A stretch of 54,167 nt of DNA from DATIYW01 sp035517415 (GCA_035517415.1 DATIYW010000205.1:1-54167); one strand, 5' to 3'. Shown: positions 32,545-42,015, numbered from the stretch's first letter. Translations and numbers: made by a program. The notes: generated from the sequence alone by a model not told the origin.

Positions 32545-34329
32545 TCACATGTTCATGCCGACGATCGCCGCCGGCGGGCGGCTCGCCCCGCGCCCGACGC
32601 TGAACTGCGCGGTGACGGTCGACTCGGTGAGGGTGACGTCGTCGCGCACGCTCACCGCGACCTTCTGGACGCCGCGCCGGAGCAGGAGGCGGAAGCTGTA
32701 GCCGGCGTTCTTCCCCTGCGCGGCGGCCATGTCGGCGTTGGAGATGTGGATCGCGAAGACGTTCTTGACCGGCGGCGTGATGCGGTCCTCGTCGTCCTTG
32801 GAGGAGAGCCAGATCGACACGCCGCCCTCGCGCGCGTCCCCGTGCGGCAGCAGGGCGAGCTTGTCGAGCGGCACCGTCACCAGCACCGGGACGATGAACA
32901 CGCCCCGCCTCTGCTTCGCCTCCTTGCCGACGACGATGCCGACGTCGAGCCCGTTGGAGCCCGAGTCGTAGACCAGCGCCGCCAGGCTGCGCTCGGTCAT
33001 GCGGTCGTCGGCGGTCTTGTCGAGGTAACGCCGCCGGTAGCGGACCTCGACTCCGTCCCGTGCCGTCTTCACCGTGATCGAGTGGTCCTTGCCGTCACCG
33101 AGGTGCGGCGCGACGTAGGCGAGCGAGTAGAACGCGCTGAAGTCCTCGGTGATGCGGGCGAGGGCGGACGAGGCTTGCGGCGTGCTCACCACCGTCGTCC
33201 CGCCGGTGGCGTAGGCGAGGTACTGGAGCGAGTAGTGGCGGCCGATCTCCTCGACCTGGCCGATCCCGGGGTCCGGCTGCGGGTCGGGCTCCTCCGGCGA
33301 CTGCGCGGCCGAGCGCGACTCGCCGGCGGCGTCGAGCGCGTAGAACGTGACGCGGTCGGCGTTCGCGTGCGACACGAGGGCGCGGAACTCGGGCGCGACC
33401 GAGAGGCTGTTGGCCTCGGTCGCCGGCGAGAACCCGGGCGTGTCGACGGTGCCCTCGAACCGGCGCTGCCACTGCTGCAGCAGGTCCTCGCCGGGCCGCA
33501 GCTGGATCCCGTTGCCGACGTAGCAGACCGCCTTACGCCCCGGCAGGCCGGCCAGCGAGGTGACGAAGTCCTGGATCGAGGCGACCGCCGCGCGGGTGCG
33601 CTCGTGCGCCTCCTGCGCCGCCCCGCGGATCAGCTGCAGCGTCGAGAGGGCGTCCGCGGCGTCGATGCCGCGCGAGAACGCGCCGCGCGTCTCGAAGCGC
33701 CCGGTGAGGCCGACGCGGCTCATCACCCGCTCGAGCAGCATCTGCTCGGAGTTGACGCCGACCATGTCGGTCGGCTCGCGCTCGATCGTCCGCAGCACCG
33801 CGCGGATCGCCCCCGCCTCGCTGGTGAACGGCTGCCGGATGCGCGTGAACGGCCCGTGCGTGACGACCATCACCTCGACGCGCGGGAGCCGGAACACGGC
33901 GTCGAGCAGCGCCGCGCCGCGCTGCAGCGCGATGTTGCGCTGCGCCGGCGTGATCCCGGTGTTGTCGACGAACAGCACCAGCGAGAGGCGCTGCTCGAGC
34001 GGCGGAGCGCTCGCCGTCGCGGCGGGAAGCAGCGCGGCCTCCTCGGCGTCGCTCGCCTCCGCCGGCGCCGCCCCGGGCGGCGCGGCGGCGTAGAAGTTGC
34101 TGATCGCGACCGGCTTGCCGTCTTCGAACAGCTGGAAGTCGTCGCGCCGCAGGCCGAGCACCGGCCGACCCGAGCGGTCGGTGACGAACACCTCGACGTT
34201 GACGAGGTTGACCTGGGCGGTATCGACCACCGCGCCCGCCGGGGAGCGGTCCCCGGCTACGGCCGGACCGGACAGCGACAACACGGCCAGGAGCGCCACG
34301 GATGCGCGCTGGAGCGGTGGCTGTGCCAT
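32545..34329 (-). CDS. secreted VWFA-related protein
   Basis: Exported protein of 594 residues with a signal peptide (RASVALLAVLSLSGPAVAG). It has the VWFA-related acidobacterial domain: NLVNVEVFVTDRSGRPVLGL and RDDFQLFEDGKPVAISNFY, then a VWA fold starting SLVLFVDNTGIT and containing VTSLAGLPGRKAVCYVGNGI, followed by YSLAYVAPHLGDGKDHSITV. The metal-ion-dependent adhesion site DxSxS is lost (DNTGI), so it may not bind metal. Function unknown; such proteins are numerous in Acidobacteriota. ATG with GGGGGAGG upstream and a TAGACT -10-like box about 40 bases before the start. Downstream of a related VWFA/TPR operon, 254 bases away. Confidence 0.85.
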   Translation of the reverse strand: MAQPPLQRASVALLAVLSLSGPAVAGDRSPAGAVVDTAQVNLVNVEVFVTDRSGRPVLGLRRDDFQLFEDGKPVAISNFYAAAPPGAAPAEASDAEEAALLPAATASAPPLEQRLSLVLFVDNTGITPAQRNIALQRGAALLDAVFRLPRVEVMVVTHGPFTRIRQPFTSEAGAIRAVLRTIEREPTDMVGVNSEQMLLERVMSRVGLTGRFETRGAFSRGIDAADALSTLQLIRGAAQEAHERTRAAVASIQDFVTSLAGLPGRKAVCYVGNGIQLRPGEDLLQQWQRRFEGTVDTPGFSPATEANSLSVAPEFRALVSHANADRVTFYALDAAGESRSAAQSPEEPDPQPDPGIGQVEEIGRHYSLQYLAYATGGTTVVSTPQASSALARITEDFSAFYSLAYVAPHLGDGKDHSITVKTARDGVEVRYRRRYLDKTADDRMTERSLAALVYDSGSNGLDVGIVVGKEAKQRRGVFIVPVLVTVPLDKLALLPHGDAREGGVSIWLSSKDDEDRITPPVKNVFAIHISNADMAAAQGKNAGYSFRLLLRRGVQKVAVSVRDDVTLTESTVTAQFSVGRGASRPPAAIVGMNM

Positions 34330-34476
34330 CTTGCGATCCTCCCCCACGGCGGATCGTGTCGAGTCTAGCGCGCCGTCGCTCCGGCACCCAACCGCAACCC
34401 GCCGCAGCTCGCGCGTGCCCGATCGCCCGCGAGCCCCTGATTCGACTTCGGATCCGAGAGCGACGGCTACGCTTGT

Positions 34477-34489
34477 CCGGTTAAACCGG
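34477..34489. promoter_or_regulatory. operator-like palindrome CCGGTT-A-AACCGG
   Basis: Perfect six-base arms around one base, AT-containing in a GC-rich gap between two VWFA genes. No regulator family assigned; it could be an operator or the end of a transcript. Confidence 0.3.
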
Positions 34490-34583
34490 CTGCCGCGCCG
34501 ATTCTTCCCCGTCGCGGACCCTCGATCGCGCCCGCGCTCCCGCCGGCGCCCGACGCGCCCGTCGGAGGTCCGCGTCCGCGGCC

Positions 34584-35789
34584 TCAGAAGTCCAGGTAAC
34601 CGTCTCGCGTGTGAACGGTTAGGTCGGAGTCCTTGACCTTGACCGCGATCTTGTGCCACGACCCGTCGTGCTTGCGCTCGGCCGGGTAGTAGCCCAGCAC
34701 GTACTGCCCGCGCAGCTCGCGCAGGATCTCGGCGAACGCCGGGCCGATGCGGTCGAGGGAGCCGACCGGCACGATCCGGCCGCCGTTCTCGGTCACGGTG
34801 TCGATCAACTCGCGGAACTCGCGCTGGTGCGACTTCTTGTCGCGCCAGGTCGAGTAGAGGCTGGGCAGCTCGTCGCTCGTCCCGGCGATGTCGTTGAGGC
34901 GGATCCAGTAGATGATCGCCTGGCTCGCCCGCGCCACGCGCCGGACGTCGCGCATCGGCATCGCGCTGTCGGAGTCGACGCCGTCCGAGAGCAGGATCAC
35001 GACGCGGCGGCCCTGGCGCTGGTCGACCTGCCGCAGCGCGAGGTAGAGGTTGTCGTTGAGCGCGGTCCCGCCGCTCGCCCGCACGCTGTCGAGGCCGGCG
35101 AGCAGGACGTCGCTCACGGTGGTGAACGGCGAGACGTGGAGCAGCCGGTCGGAGAAGACGATCAGCCTCCCCTCGTCGAGCGGCGCCATGGCGCGGAAGA
35201 ACGCCGTCGCGCCGCCGAGCGCCGCCTTGAGCCGGTCGCCGGCCATCGACAGGCTGGCGTCGAGCAGGACCACCGCCGCGAGCGGCGCCTCGCCGCTGGC
35301 GAACGTCTTGATCGCCTGCTCCGCCCCGTTGTCGAGGATCGTGAAGTCGGCGGCGGCGAGGCTCGCCACCGGCGACTCCACCGTCGTCGTCGCGCCGCCC
35401 GCGTGCTGCGGCGTCGAGCGCGTGACGCGGACGTAGAGCTGGCGCAGCTCGATCTCGACCTCCTCGTTGGAGCGGAACACCGGCGTGCCGAGGTCCGCGG
35501 CGCCGGTCGCGCCGGAGGCGGTCGTCGCCTCCGCGCGGAAGTGGTGCTCGGCGTTCTCCTCGCCGAGCAGGGTGATGATCAGGTACGGCGGCTCGCCCCG
35601 TTCGCCCACCGGCCGGCCGTCGACGAAGAAGCGGACCCGCGCGATCGGCTCGTCCGCCTTCACCGTCACCGAGAAGGAGACCGCCCCGAACGCCGGCGTT
35701 CCGGCCCGGGGGCTCGTGATCTCGACCTGCGGCGGCGCCGCGCTCGCGATCGCCGCCACTCCGAGCAGCAGGGGTGCGATCGGCCTCAC
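34584..35789 (-). CDS. secreted VWA domain protein with intact MIDAS
   Basis: Exported protein of 401 residues. After a signal peptide (RPIAPLLLGVAAIASA) comes an Ig-like module (VEITSPRAGTPAFGAVSF, RVRFFVDGRPVGERGEPPY) and a VWFA domain. The VWA domain keeps the metal-binding DxSxS as LLDASLSMAGDRL, with SGGTALNDNLYLAL and ILLSDGVDSDSA as the other MIDAS loops. It ends in YVLGYYPAERKHDGSWHKIAV and HTRDGYLDF, typical of the acidobacterial family. The GTG overlaps the TPR gene's stop (GTGA), so it is the third gene of a coupled operon. Metal-dependent ligand binding at the cell surface is likely; the ligand is unknown. Confidence 0.88.
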   Translation of the reverse strand: MRPIAPLLLGVAAIASAAPPQVEITSPRAGTPAFGAVSFSVTVKADEPIARVRFFVDGRPVGERGEPPYLIITLLGEENAEHHFRAEATTASGATGAADLGTPVFRSNEEVEIELRQLYVRVTRSTPQHAGGATTTVESPVASLAAADFTILDNGAEQAIKTFASGEAPLAAVVLLDASLSMAGDRLKAALGGATAFFRAMAPLDEGRLIVFSDRLLHVSPFTTVSDVLLAGLDSVRASGGTALNDNLYLALRQVDQRQGRRVVILLSDGVDSDSAMPMRDVRRVARASQAIIYWIRLNDIAGTSDELPSLYSTWRDKKSHQREFRELIDTVTENGGRIVPVGSLDRIGPAFAEILRELRGQYVLGYYPAERKHDGSWHKIAVKVKDSDLTVHTRDGYLDF

Positions 35790-37996
35790 TGGCCCACCGC
35801 CTTGTCGGCGACCGCAAGCGCCGCCATCGTCTCGCCGCGCGCCTCCGTGAGGCGCTTTCGCGTGGCGTCGAGGTCCTCGTGCGGCCAGGCCCCGTAGATC
35901 GCCCGCGCCGACGGCGTGTCGCCCGCCGGGTGCTCGACCACCGCGTTCGCGACCGTCTGCGCGTCGCGGTGCTTGCGCTCGCGGTCGAGCGCCGAGGCGA
36001 GCAGCACCTGCAGGTTGGGGTCGGCCGGCAGCGCCGCAGTCGCCTCGTGCAGCACCCGCACCGCCTGATCGACCTCGTCCGCGGCGAGCAGGTTCGCGGC
36101 CAGCTCCTGCCACGCGACCGCGCGCACCCACGCCGGGCGGTCCGCGGTCGTGCACGTCGTCAGCGCCTTGCGCGCCGCCGCGTCGCGGTTGGAGCGAAAG
36201 AGGTTGACGCCGCGCCGCAGCTCCGCCTCGGCGTGGTCCGGCTTGATGGCGAGTACCTTGTCGAGGATCTCGACCGCGTGCTTGGCGTCGCCGGCCCGCT
36301 CGAGGATCCCGGCGCGACCCATCAGCGCCGCGACGTCGCCGGCGTCGAGCGTCGCCGCCCGCGCGTATAGCCGCTCGGCGGAGCCGTACGAGCCCACCGC
36401 CTGCAGCGACGCGGCGAACACGGTCAGGACGTCGGCGGCGTCCCGCTTCCGCTCCATGTCCTTGGCATCCGCCGCGAGCACCTCGGCCATCTCTTCGACG
36501 ATCCGCCGCGAGTGCCCGATCGCGAGCAGCGCCTGGTCCCGGCTGTGCTCGCGGTAGAGGTCGAGGTGGATCTGGCAGAGGCCGAGGAGCGCCTGCGGCG
36601 ACCGCTTGCCGACGTCGTGGGCGAGCGAGCGCTCGACCGCCGCGAGGTGGCTGAGCTCGCCGGACGTGCCGGTGCCGAGCGCCGCCCGCTCGAACTGGAC
36701 GAGCGCCCGCAGCGACTCCGGCGACGGGTCCGCGGCGAAGCGGCCGACCGCTTCGCGGTAGGCGGACTTGAGATGCGCCGGCACCTCCTCCTCCGCGGTG
36801 GTCACCGCCGCGTCCCGCTTGGGCAGGTCGGTGAGCCGGCCCGCCGCGTCGACCGGGACCGACGGCCAGGCGAGCGCCACCGCGACCTTGTCCGGCGGCG
36901 CGACGCGGAACGGTGCGCTCATCGAGCCCGCGTCGAGGCCGCCCGCCGGCCGCAGCGTCACGACTAGGCCGTGCTCGCCGGCGGGGAGATCGGCCGGCAG
37001 CGTCACCGCGACGTCGACGCGCTCGAACGGGCCGCCGGGCGCGGGCATGCGGTTGATGTAGCGCGCCGGGCACCCCTCGTCGGGACGCCCGTCCCCGCGG
37101 ACGACCCGCGCATGCGCCTCGAGCATCCCCGGCAGCGACTGGCCGATCAGCATCACGTGGAGGTTGGCGCCGGGCCGCAGCACCGCGCGGGTCGAGGGCA
37201 CGCCGCCCTTGCCGACGATCGAGAACGGCGCGCTCGAGGCGTCGCTCGAGGCGCCGCCCAGACCCGCCACCAGCCATGCCTCGGGGCGGTCCGGGATCAC
37301 GAGCGCGAGCACGGCGGAGCTCCCCGTCATGCCCTCGAACCCGGTTCCCACCATCCCGCCGCCGCTGTCGTTGCCGCCGCCGGCGCTCGGGCGCGACCCG
37401 ACGTCGGTCACAACTGCCATGCCGAAGTCCACGGACCTAGACGTCGGCCCGGCCATCCCCGGCATCGGGATCTCCCAGTTGCCGAACGCCCCGGTGACCG
37501 GCTCGCGCAGGAGGAACCGGAGGCGGCTCGGCAGCGCGGTGGCGTCGACGTAGCCCATGAGCTTGAGCCCGCCGTCGGCCTGCCAGCTCGCCGGGGCGCC
37601 GGTCACGTGGACGGTGTCGAGCTCGTTGCCGACGATCTCGCTCTCGCCGCGCAGCGCGTACGCCGAGACCTCGAGGTCGAGGCGACCGTCGTCGGTCATC
37701 AGCGCGAGGGTCGGGCCGGGGACGTCGATGACCCACGGCACGCGCTCGGGCTTGCCCGCGCTGCCGGGAGGGAAGATCTCGGCTGAGACGGCGATCTGGC
37801 CGCCCTGCTGGCCGGAGATCAGCAACGCGACGTCGCGTCCGGGCAGGCCGCTGCGCCGCTCGACCTCGACGCGGGGGGCCGGCGCGGCCGCGCCGGGCGC
37901 TGCCGGCGTGGCCGGAGCCGCCTGGGCGGAGGCCATCCGCGGGGTCGTGGCGAGAGCGATCAGAAGCGCCGAGGCTGTCGTCGTGAGCGCGTTCAT
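35786..37996 (-). CDS. secreted TPR-repeat protein
   Basis: Exported protein of 736 residues. A signal peptide (ALTTTASALLIALATTPRMASAQ) precedes a Pro/Ala-rich linker, two or three beta-rich modules (about 45-390) and a helical C-terminal half with TPR repeats, visible as GSAERLYARAATLDAGDVAALMGRAGILERAG and AVEILDKVLAIKPDHAEAELRRG in pieces. TPRs suggest a scaffold for the VWA proteins encoded on both sides. The ATG overlaps the stop of the upstream VWFA gene (ATGA) and its own stop overlaps the next GTG. No enzymatic motif found. The VWA-TPR-VWA order recalls Bat (aerotolerance) operons, but sequences and signals differ. Confidence 0.8.
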   Translation of the reverse strand: MNALTTTASALLIALATTPRMASAQAAPATPAAPGAAAPAPRVEVERRSGLPGRDVALLISGQQGGQIAVSAEIFPPGSAGKPERVPWVIDVPGPTLALMTDDGRLDLEVSAYALRGESEIVGNELDTVHVTGAPASWQADGGLKLMGYVDATALPSRLRFLLREPVTGAFGNWEIPMPGMAGPTSRSVDFGMAVVTDVGSRPSAGGGNDSGGGMVGTGFEGMTGSSAVLALVIPDRPEAWLVAGLGGASSDASSAPFSIVGKGGVPSTRAVLRPGANLHVMLIGQSLPGMLEAHARVVRGDGRPDEGCPARYINRMPAPGGPFERVDVAVTLPADLPAGEHGLVVTLRPAGGLDAGSMSAPFRVAPPDKVAVALAWPSVPVDAAGRLTDLPKRDAAVTTAEEEVPAHLKSAYREAVGRFAADPSPESLRALVQFERAALGTGTSGELSHLAAVERSLAHDVGKRSPQALLGLCQIHLDLYREHSRDQALLAIGHSRRIVEEMAEVLAADAKDMERKRDAADVLTVFAASLQAVGSYGSAERLYARAATLDAGDVAALMGRAGILERAGDAKHAVEILDKVLAIKPDHAEAELRRGVNLFRSNRDAAARKALTTCTTADRPAWVRAVAWQELAANLLAADEVDQAVRVLHEATAALPADPNLQVLLASALDRERKHRDAQTVANAVVEHPAGDTPSARAIYGAWPHEDLDATRKRLTEARGETMAALAVADKAVGQ

Positions 37997-39450
37997 CTCG
38001 ATTCTCCCTTCGCCGGCTCGTCGGCCGGCGCTGCGACCGTCACCGCGGTCGCCTCCCGCATTGCGATCTCGTCGCGGACCGTGACCGCGAACGTGGCCGG
38101 GCCTGCCGCCAGCGGGACCCTAAAAGTGTAGCCGACGCTTTGGGTGAGCGCCGTCAGCAGCCGGTCGTTGGGGACGCTGACCGGGAGTCTCGCGCGCGGC
38201 GCCTGGACGGTGCGACCGCCGGCGTCGCGGGCCGTGAGCCAGAGGGTGAGGTTGCACTCGTGCGCCACCTTGGTGGGCGCGAAGGAGAGGCCGCCGAGCG
38301 GGATGGTGACGAGCACCGAGACGACCGGCGAGCCCTCCCTGGGCTTGGCGTCGAACGCGGCCGCGAGCTGGATCCCGAGCGGGTTGTCGGTCACGCCGTA
38401 GCGAAGCGCGGCGCGGGTCCGCTCGGCGATGCGGTCCTCGTCCGCGGCGCGGCGGGCGGCGAGGCCCGCGCGCACGACCGCGCCCTCGCGCCTGACCCGG
38501 ACCTCGAGGCGGTGGATCGCGCCGTCGCCGCCGTGGGGAGCGAGGTAGGTGAGCGTGTAGGCGGCGAGGAAGTCGGCGTTCATCGCGGTGAACGCGCCGG
38601 CAGCGGCGGTGGCGGCCGTCCCGCCGGTCGCGGCCGCGGCCTCGCGCAGGCCGGGCGCCGGCCCGCCCCCGGCGTCGACCGTGTAGACCCGCACGCCGGC
38701 CGCGTTGGCGGCCTCGGCGAGCCCGCGGTCCGCCGGAGGAGCTCCGGATTGTCCGGGCGCGGTGCTCGCGGCGAGGGGATCGCCGGCCGCCGGCGATCCC
38801 GCCGCGGGCGCCGACCGCTGGCCGCCACCGATGTAGAGCAGCGCCTTGCGGCCCGGCAGTCCGCCCAGGGAGGCGACGAAGGCGTCAAGGCTCTCCACCG
38901 CCGCATCCGCGCCGGCGGTCGGGGAGGCCGACTCGCTGCCCGAGCCCGCGAACGCCGACTCGAGCGCCTCCCGCGCCGCGCCAGCGTCCGTGGTGAATGG
39001 CCGGATCACCTTCACCGACGGCCAGCCGGCGGCGACCATCACCTGCGCGCCGGGGGACGAGAGAAACCCGGCGAGCGCCTCGGCCGCCGCATCCGACGCG
39101 GCCTTCGCCTGCGGCGCGGCGAGTCCAGCGCCGTCGACCAGGAGCGTGAGCAGCGCGGGCGTCGGGTCGGCGGGGGCGGCGCCAGCCTTCGCCGCGGCGG
39201 CGCCCGGCCCGGGGCGGACGCGGTCGACGCGGACCGGGGCGCCGTCCTCCAGCACGACGAAGTCCGACGCGCGGAGCCCGCGGATCGGCGCGCCGTTCGC
39301 GTCGGTGACGGAGACCACGACTTCGGTCTCGCCGCCGACTCCGGGCGCGGCCGCCGTTCCGGCCGCCGGAGCCTGGCCGTGCGAGGTGCGCGCGCTGAGC
39401 CCGAGGACGAGAGCGGCAGCGGCGACAGGTGGCGCGAGGAAGAATCGCAT
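37993..39450 (-). CDS. secreted VWFA-related protein, degenerate MIDAS
   Basis: Exported protein of 485 residues, first gene of a coupled three-gene operon. Signal peptide RFFLAPPVAAAALVLGLSA, then the typical VVVSVTDANGAPIRGLRASDFVVLEDGAPV module and a VWA fold whose first loop reads LLVDGAGLAAPQ instead of DxSxS, so metal binding is probably lost. SLGGLPGRKALLYIGGG and LAAYTLTYLAPHGGDGAIHRLEV are family hallmarks. Low-complexity Ala/Gly stretches occur between motifs. The ATG at 39450 starts the signal peptide; GGAGAT upstream is a modest RBS. Its stop overlaps the TPR gene's start (ATGA). 86 bases downstream of aspS. Confidence 0.83.
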   Translation of the reverse strand: MRFFLAPPVAAAALVLGLSARTSHGQAPAAGTAAAPGVGGETEVVVSVTDANGAPIRGLRASDFVVLEDGAPVRVDRVRPGPGAAAAKAGAAPADPTPALLTLLVDGAGLAAPQAKAASDAAAEALAGFLSSPGAQVMVAAGWPSVKVIRPFTTDAGAAREALESAFAGSGSESASPTAGADAAVESLDAFVASLGGLPGRKALLYIGGGQRSAPAAGSPAAGDPLAASTAPGQSGAPPADRGLAEAANAAGVRVYTVDAGGGPAPGLREAAAATGGTAATAAAGAFTAMNADFLAAYTLTYLAPHGGDGAIHRLEVRVRREGAVVRAGLAARRAADEDRIAERTRAALRYGVTDNPLGIQLAAAFDAKPREGSPVVSVLVTIPLGGLSFAPTKVAHECNLTLWLTARDAGGRTVQAPRARLPVSVPNDRLLTALTQSVGYTFRVPLAAGPATFAVTVRDEIAMREATAVTVAAPADEPAKGESR

Positions 39451-39536
39451 CTTCAGACGGCATCTCCACACGGGGGCACCGACATGACGGCCCGACCGCG
39501 GCCGTAGCCTAGCGCAGTCGCCGCCGGCTTGGGAAC

Positions 39537-41333
39537 CTAGGCTGGTCCGTGGTCTCCGTCGCGCCGGGCTCGTCCCGGACGCAGCGCGATGTGGAGCTCC
39601 TCGAGCTGCGCCTCGTCGACCGTGTTGGGCGCGTCGGTGAGGAGGCAGTTCCCCGCCGTCGTCTTGGGGAAGGCGATCACGTCGCGGATCGAGTCGCGGC
39701 CCGTCATCAGCATGACGAGGCGGTCGAGGCCGATCGCCAGGCCGCCGTGCGGCGGCGCGCCGTAGCGGAAAGCCTCGAGGAGGAAGCCGAAGCGGTGCCT
39801 CGCCTGCGCCTCGTCGATCCCGAGCGCGGCGAAGACGCGGCGCTGCAGCGCACCGTCGTGGATCCGGATCGAGCCTCCGCCCAGCTCCACCCCGTCCATC
39901 ACCACGTCGTAGGCCCGCGCCCGCACCGCGCCGGGGTCCGACTCGAGCTTGTCGACGTCCTCCGGCTTCGGCGAGGTGAACGGGTGGTGGCTCGCGTAGT
40001 AGCGCTGCGTCTCGTCGTCCCACTCGAGCAGCGGGAAGTCCGTCACCCAGAGGAACGCGTGGGCGCCGGGCGGGACCAGGCCGAGACGCCGACCCAGCTC
40101 GAGGCGCAGCGCGCCGAGCGAGGCGAACGCGACCTTCGCCGCGCCGCCGACGGCGACGAGCAGGTCGCCCTCGCCCGCCCCGGCGGCGGCGAGGAACGCG
40201 GCGATCCCCTCCTCGCCGAGCGCCTTCTTGGCCGGGGAGGCGAGGCCCTCCGCCGTCCGCCGGAACCACACCACGCCGGGCGCGCCGAACGGCCTGACCA
40301 GCTCCGAGAGCTCGTCGAGCTGCTTGCGCGAGAACGACGCGCCGCCCGGCACCACCAGCCCCTTCACCCGCCCGGTCTCGGCCGCCCGGCGCAGCGGCTC
40401 GAACCCGCATGCGCCCGCGGCGGACCCCAGCTCGACGAGCTCCATTCCGAAGCGGGTGTCGGGCTTGTCGCTGCCGAAGCGCTCCATCGCCTCGCGCCAG
40501 GCGAGGCGCGGGAACCTCGCCGGCGGGACGATCCCGACGAGCGGGAAGATGTGGCCGAACAGCCCCTCGATCAGTGCGTAGACGTCCTCCTCCTCGACGA
40601 ACGAGGCCTCGACGTCGATCTGGGTGAACTCGAGCTGGCGCTCGGCGCGCAGCGCCTCGTCGCGGAAGCAGCGCGCGATCTGGATGTAGCGCCCGAGGCC
40701 CGCGACCTGGAGGAGCTGCTTGAACAGCTGCGGCGACTGCGGCAGGGCGTAGAACGTCCCGGGCGAGAGGCGCGACGGCACGAGGAAGTCGCGCGCCCCC
40801 TCCGGCGTCGAGCGGGTGAGGATCGGCGTCTCGACGTCGACGAAGCCGGCGTGGTGGAAGTACTCGCGGACCGCGAAGGTGATGCGGTCGCGCAGCTGCA
40901 GCGTCGCCATCATCTCGGGCCGGCGCAGGTCGAGGTAGCGGTAGCGCAGGCGCAGCTCCTCGGAGGCGCTGACACGGTCCTCGACCTGGAACGGCGGGAC
41001 CTCGGAGGCGGTCAGCAGCTCCACCTCCTCGGCGACCACCTCGACCTCGCCGGTGGCCATCTCGGGGTTGACGTTGCCGGCCTCGCGCGGACCGACCGTC
41101 CCGATCACCCGGATCACGTCCTCGGCGGAGAGCCGCTCGGCCTGGCCGCGCAGCTCGTCGCGGAAGACGACCTGCACCCAGCCGGCGCGGTCGCGCAGGT
41201 CGACGAACACGAGGCCGCCGAGGTCGCGGCGGCGCCGCACCCAGCCCACCAGCTCGACCCGCCGCCCGACGTCGCTCGCGCGCAGCGCGCCGCAGAAGGG
41301 GCGCTCCCACGCGTTCATCAGTCGCTTCGCCAT
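39537..41333 (-). CDS. aspS: aspartyl-tRNA synthetase
   Basis: Charges tRNA-Asp with aspartate; 598 residues, bacterial-type class II synthetase. OB-fold anticodon domain at the N-terminus (VELVGWVRRRRDLGGLVFVDLRD in pieces), motif 2 CFRDEALRAERQLEFTQID, the GAD insertion domain in the middle, and motif 3 GLDRLVMLMTGRDSIRDVIAF. Leu38 in RRRDLGG is the residue of discriminating enzymes (non-discriminating ones usually have His), suggesting it charges only tRNA-Asp. ATG with GGGAG eight bases upstream. It may be co-transcribed with the VWFA/TPR operon downstream. Confidence 0.96.
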   Translation of the reverse strand: MAKRLMNAWERPFCGALRASDVGRRVELVGWVRRRRDLGGLVFVDLRDRAGWVQVVFRDELRGQAERLSAEDVIRVIGTVGPREAGNVNPEMATGEVEVVAEEVELLTASEVPPFQVEDRVSASEELRLRYRYLDLRRPEMMATLQLRDRITFAVREYFHHAGFVDVETPILTRSTPEGARDFLVPSRLSPGTFYALPQSPQLFKQLLQVAGLGRYIQIARCFRDEALRAERQLEFTQIDVEASFVEEEDVYALIEGLFGHIFPLVGIVPPARFPRLAWREAMERFGSDKPDTRFGMELVELGSAAGACGFEPLRRAAETGRVKGLVVPGGASFSRKQLDELSELVRPFGAPGVVWFRRTAEGLASPAKKALGEEGIAAFLAAAGAGEGDLLVAVGGAAKVAFASLGALRLELGRRLGLVPPGAHAFLWVTDFPLLEWDDETQRYYASHHPFTSPKPEDVDKLESDPGAVRARAYDVVMDGVELGGGSIRIHDGALQRRVFAALGIDEAQARHRFGFLLEAFRYGAPPHGGLAIGLDRLVMLMTGRDSIRDVIAFPKTTAGNCLLTDAPNTVDEAQLEELHIALRPGRARRDGDHGPA

Positions 41334-41422
41334 ACCGCTCCCTTCACGCCTCCGGCAAGCCTGCGGATTCTACCAAGCGGGCCGAGCGGCGGGGACGCGC
41401 GGCGGCGGCCGGCGGCGCGGCG

Positions 41423-41758
41423 TCAGGTCTCGCTCTGCGACCAGCTCACGATCGTGCCGTCGGCGGCGACGACGAACATCCAGGTCTTGATCGAGTCATG
41501 CGGGATGCTGCGGGCCACGGACAGACCGGTGGCGGGGTCGATGGTGTTGATGATCGTGGTGCCGGAGTGGTGGAGGAGCCAGACGTAGGTCTGCTGCCCG
41601 TTCACCCCGGGGTTGATCCGCGACGGGGTGCCGAACTTGGCGATCGCGTCGTCGATCTTGCGGCCGGTCCAGTTCTCGGTCGTGGTCATCGAGGCGCAGC
41701 CGGCGAGGCACGCGACCATGACGAGAATTGCGGCAACCAGGTGCTGCGAGCGTCCCAT
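41423..41758 (-). CDS. small lipoprotein
   Basis: Lipoprotein of 111 residues with a canonical lipobox (LVAAILVMVACLAGC). The mature part, ENWTGRKIDDAIAKFGTPSRI and GQQTYVWLLHHSGTT, resembles SmpA/BamE-like small lipoproteins in which W-G-x-x-x-D-D and a Y-x-W strand recur; no proven role. It is not close enough to call BamE. ATG with GGGAGGA four to five bases upstream. A good promoter (TTGCAT-16-TACGAT) lies about 35 bases before the start. It stands alone, 89 bases upstream of aspS on the same strand. Confidence 0.8.
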   Translation of the reverse strand: MGRSQHLVAAILVMVACLAGCASMTTTENWTGRKIDDAIAKFGTPSRINPGVNGQQTYVWLLHHSGTTIINTIDPATGLSVARSIPHDSIKTWMFVVAADGTIVSWSQSET

Positions 41759-41787
41759 GGGTCCTCCCTGATCCGTTGGTCGTACCG

Positions 41788-41815
41788 ATCGTAGCAGAGC
41801 GTTGCGACGATGCAA
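41788..41815 (-). promoter_or_regulatory. sigma70-type promoter of the small lipoprotein gene
   Basis: TTGCAT (41815-41810) and TACGAT (41793-41788), 16 bases apart, about 30 bases before the ATG at 41758. Confidence 0.5.
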
Positions 41816-41936
41816 TCCGCGCCTGCGCCGCACCGGGGACCGGCAGGCCGTCCTGAGGCGCACCCGCGGATGCCGGGCCGATCGTCCGCGCGAGCCCACG
41901 GGCACGGTGCCGGACCGCTGCAGGACTCGCGCCGCG

Positions 41937-41965
41937 TTGCCGGGCGCCGGATTCCGGGCTACGAT
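41937..41965 (+). promoter_or_regulatory. sigma70-type promoter of the GCS2 ligase gene
   Basis: TTGCCG (41937-41942) and TACGAT (41960-41965), 17 bases apart. The expected leader of about 44 bases contains GGGGAGA before the ATG at 42016. Confidence 0.5.
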
Positions 41966-42015
41966 GAAATCCGGTCTCAAGCCGACAGGTTGGCGACGAC
42001 GAGGCGGGGAGAGCG

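Noticed and set aside
32545..35817. One 1090-residue VWFA fusion protein
   Set aside because: The N-terminal part is out-of-frame shadow of the upstream VWA gene; a signal peptide and RBS mark the true start at 34329.
34584..39450. Bat aerotolerance operon
   Set aside because: VWA and TPR proteins are present, but they are secreted with signal peptides, and no MoxR ATPase or BatD-like gene accompanies them.
37993..41310. 1105-residue fusion reaching into aspS
   Set aside because: The upstream part is an alternative frame of aspS; the signal peptide at 39450 gives the real start.
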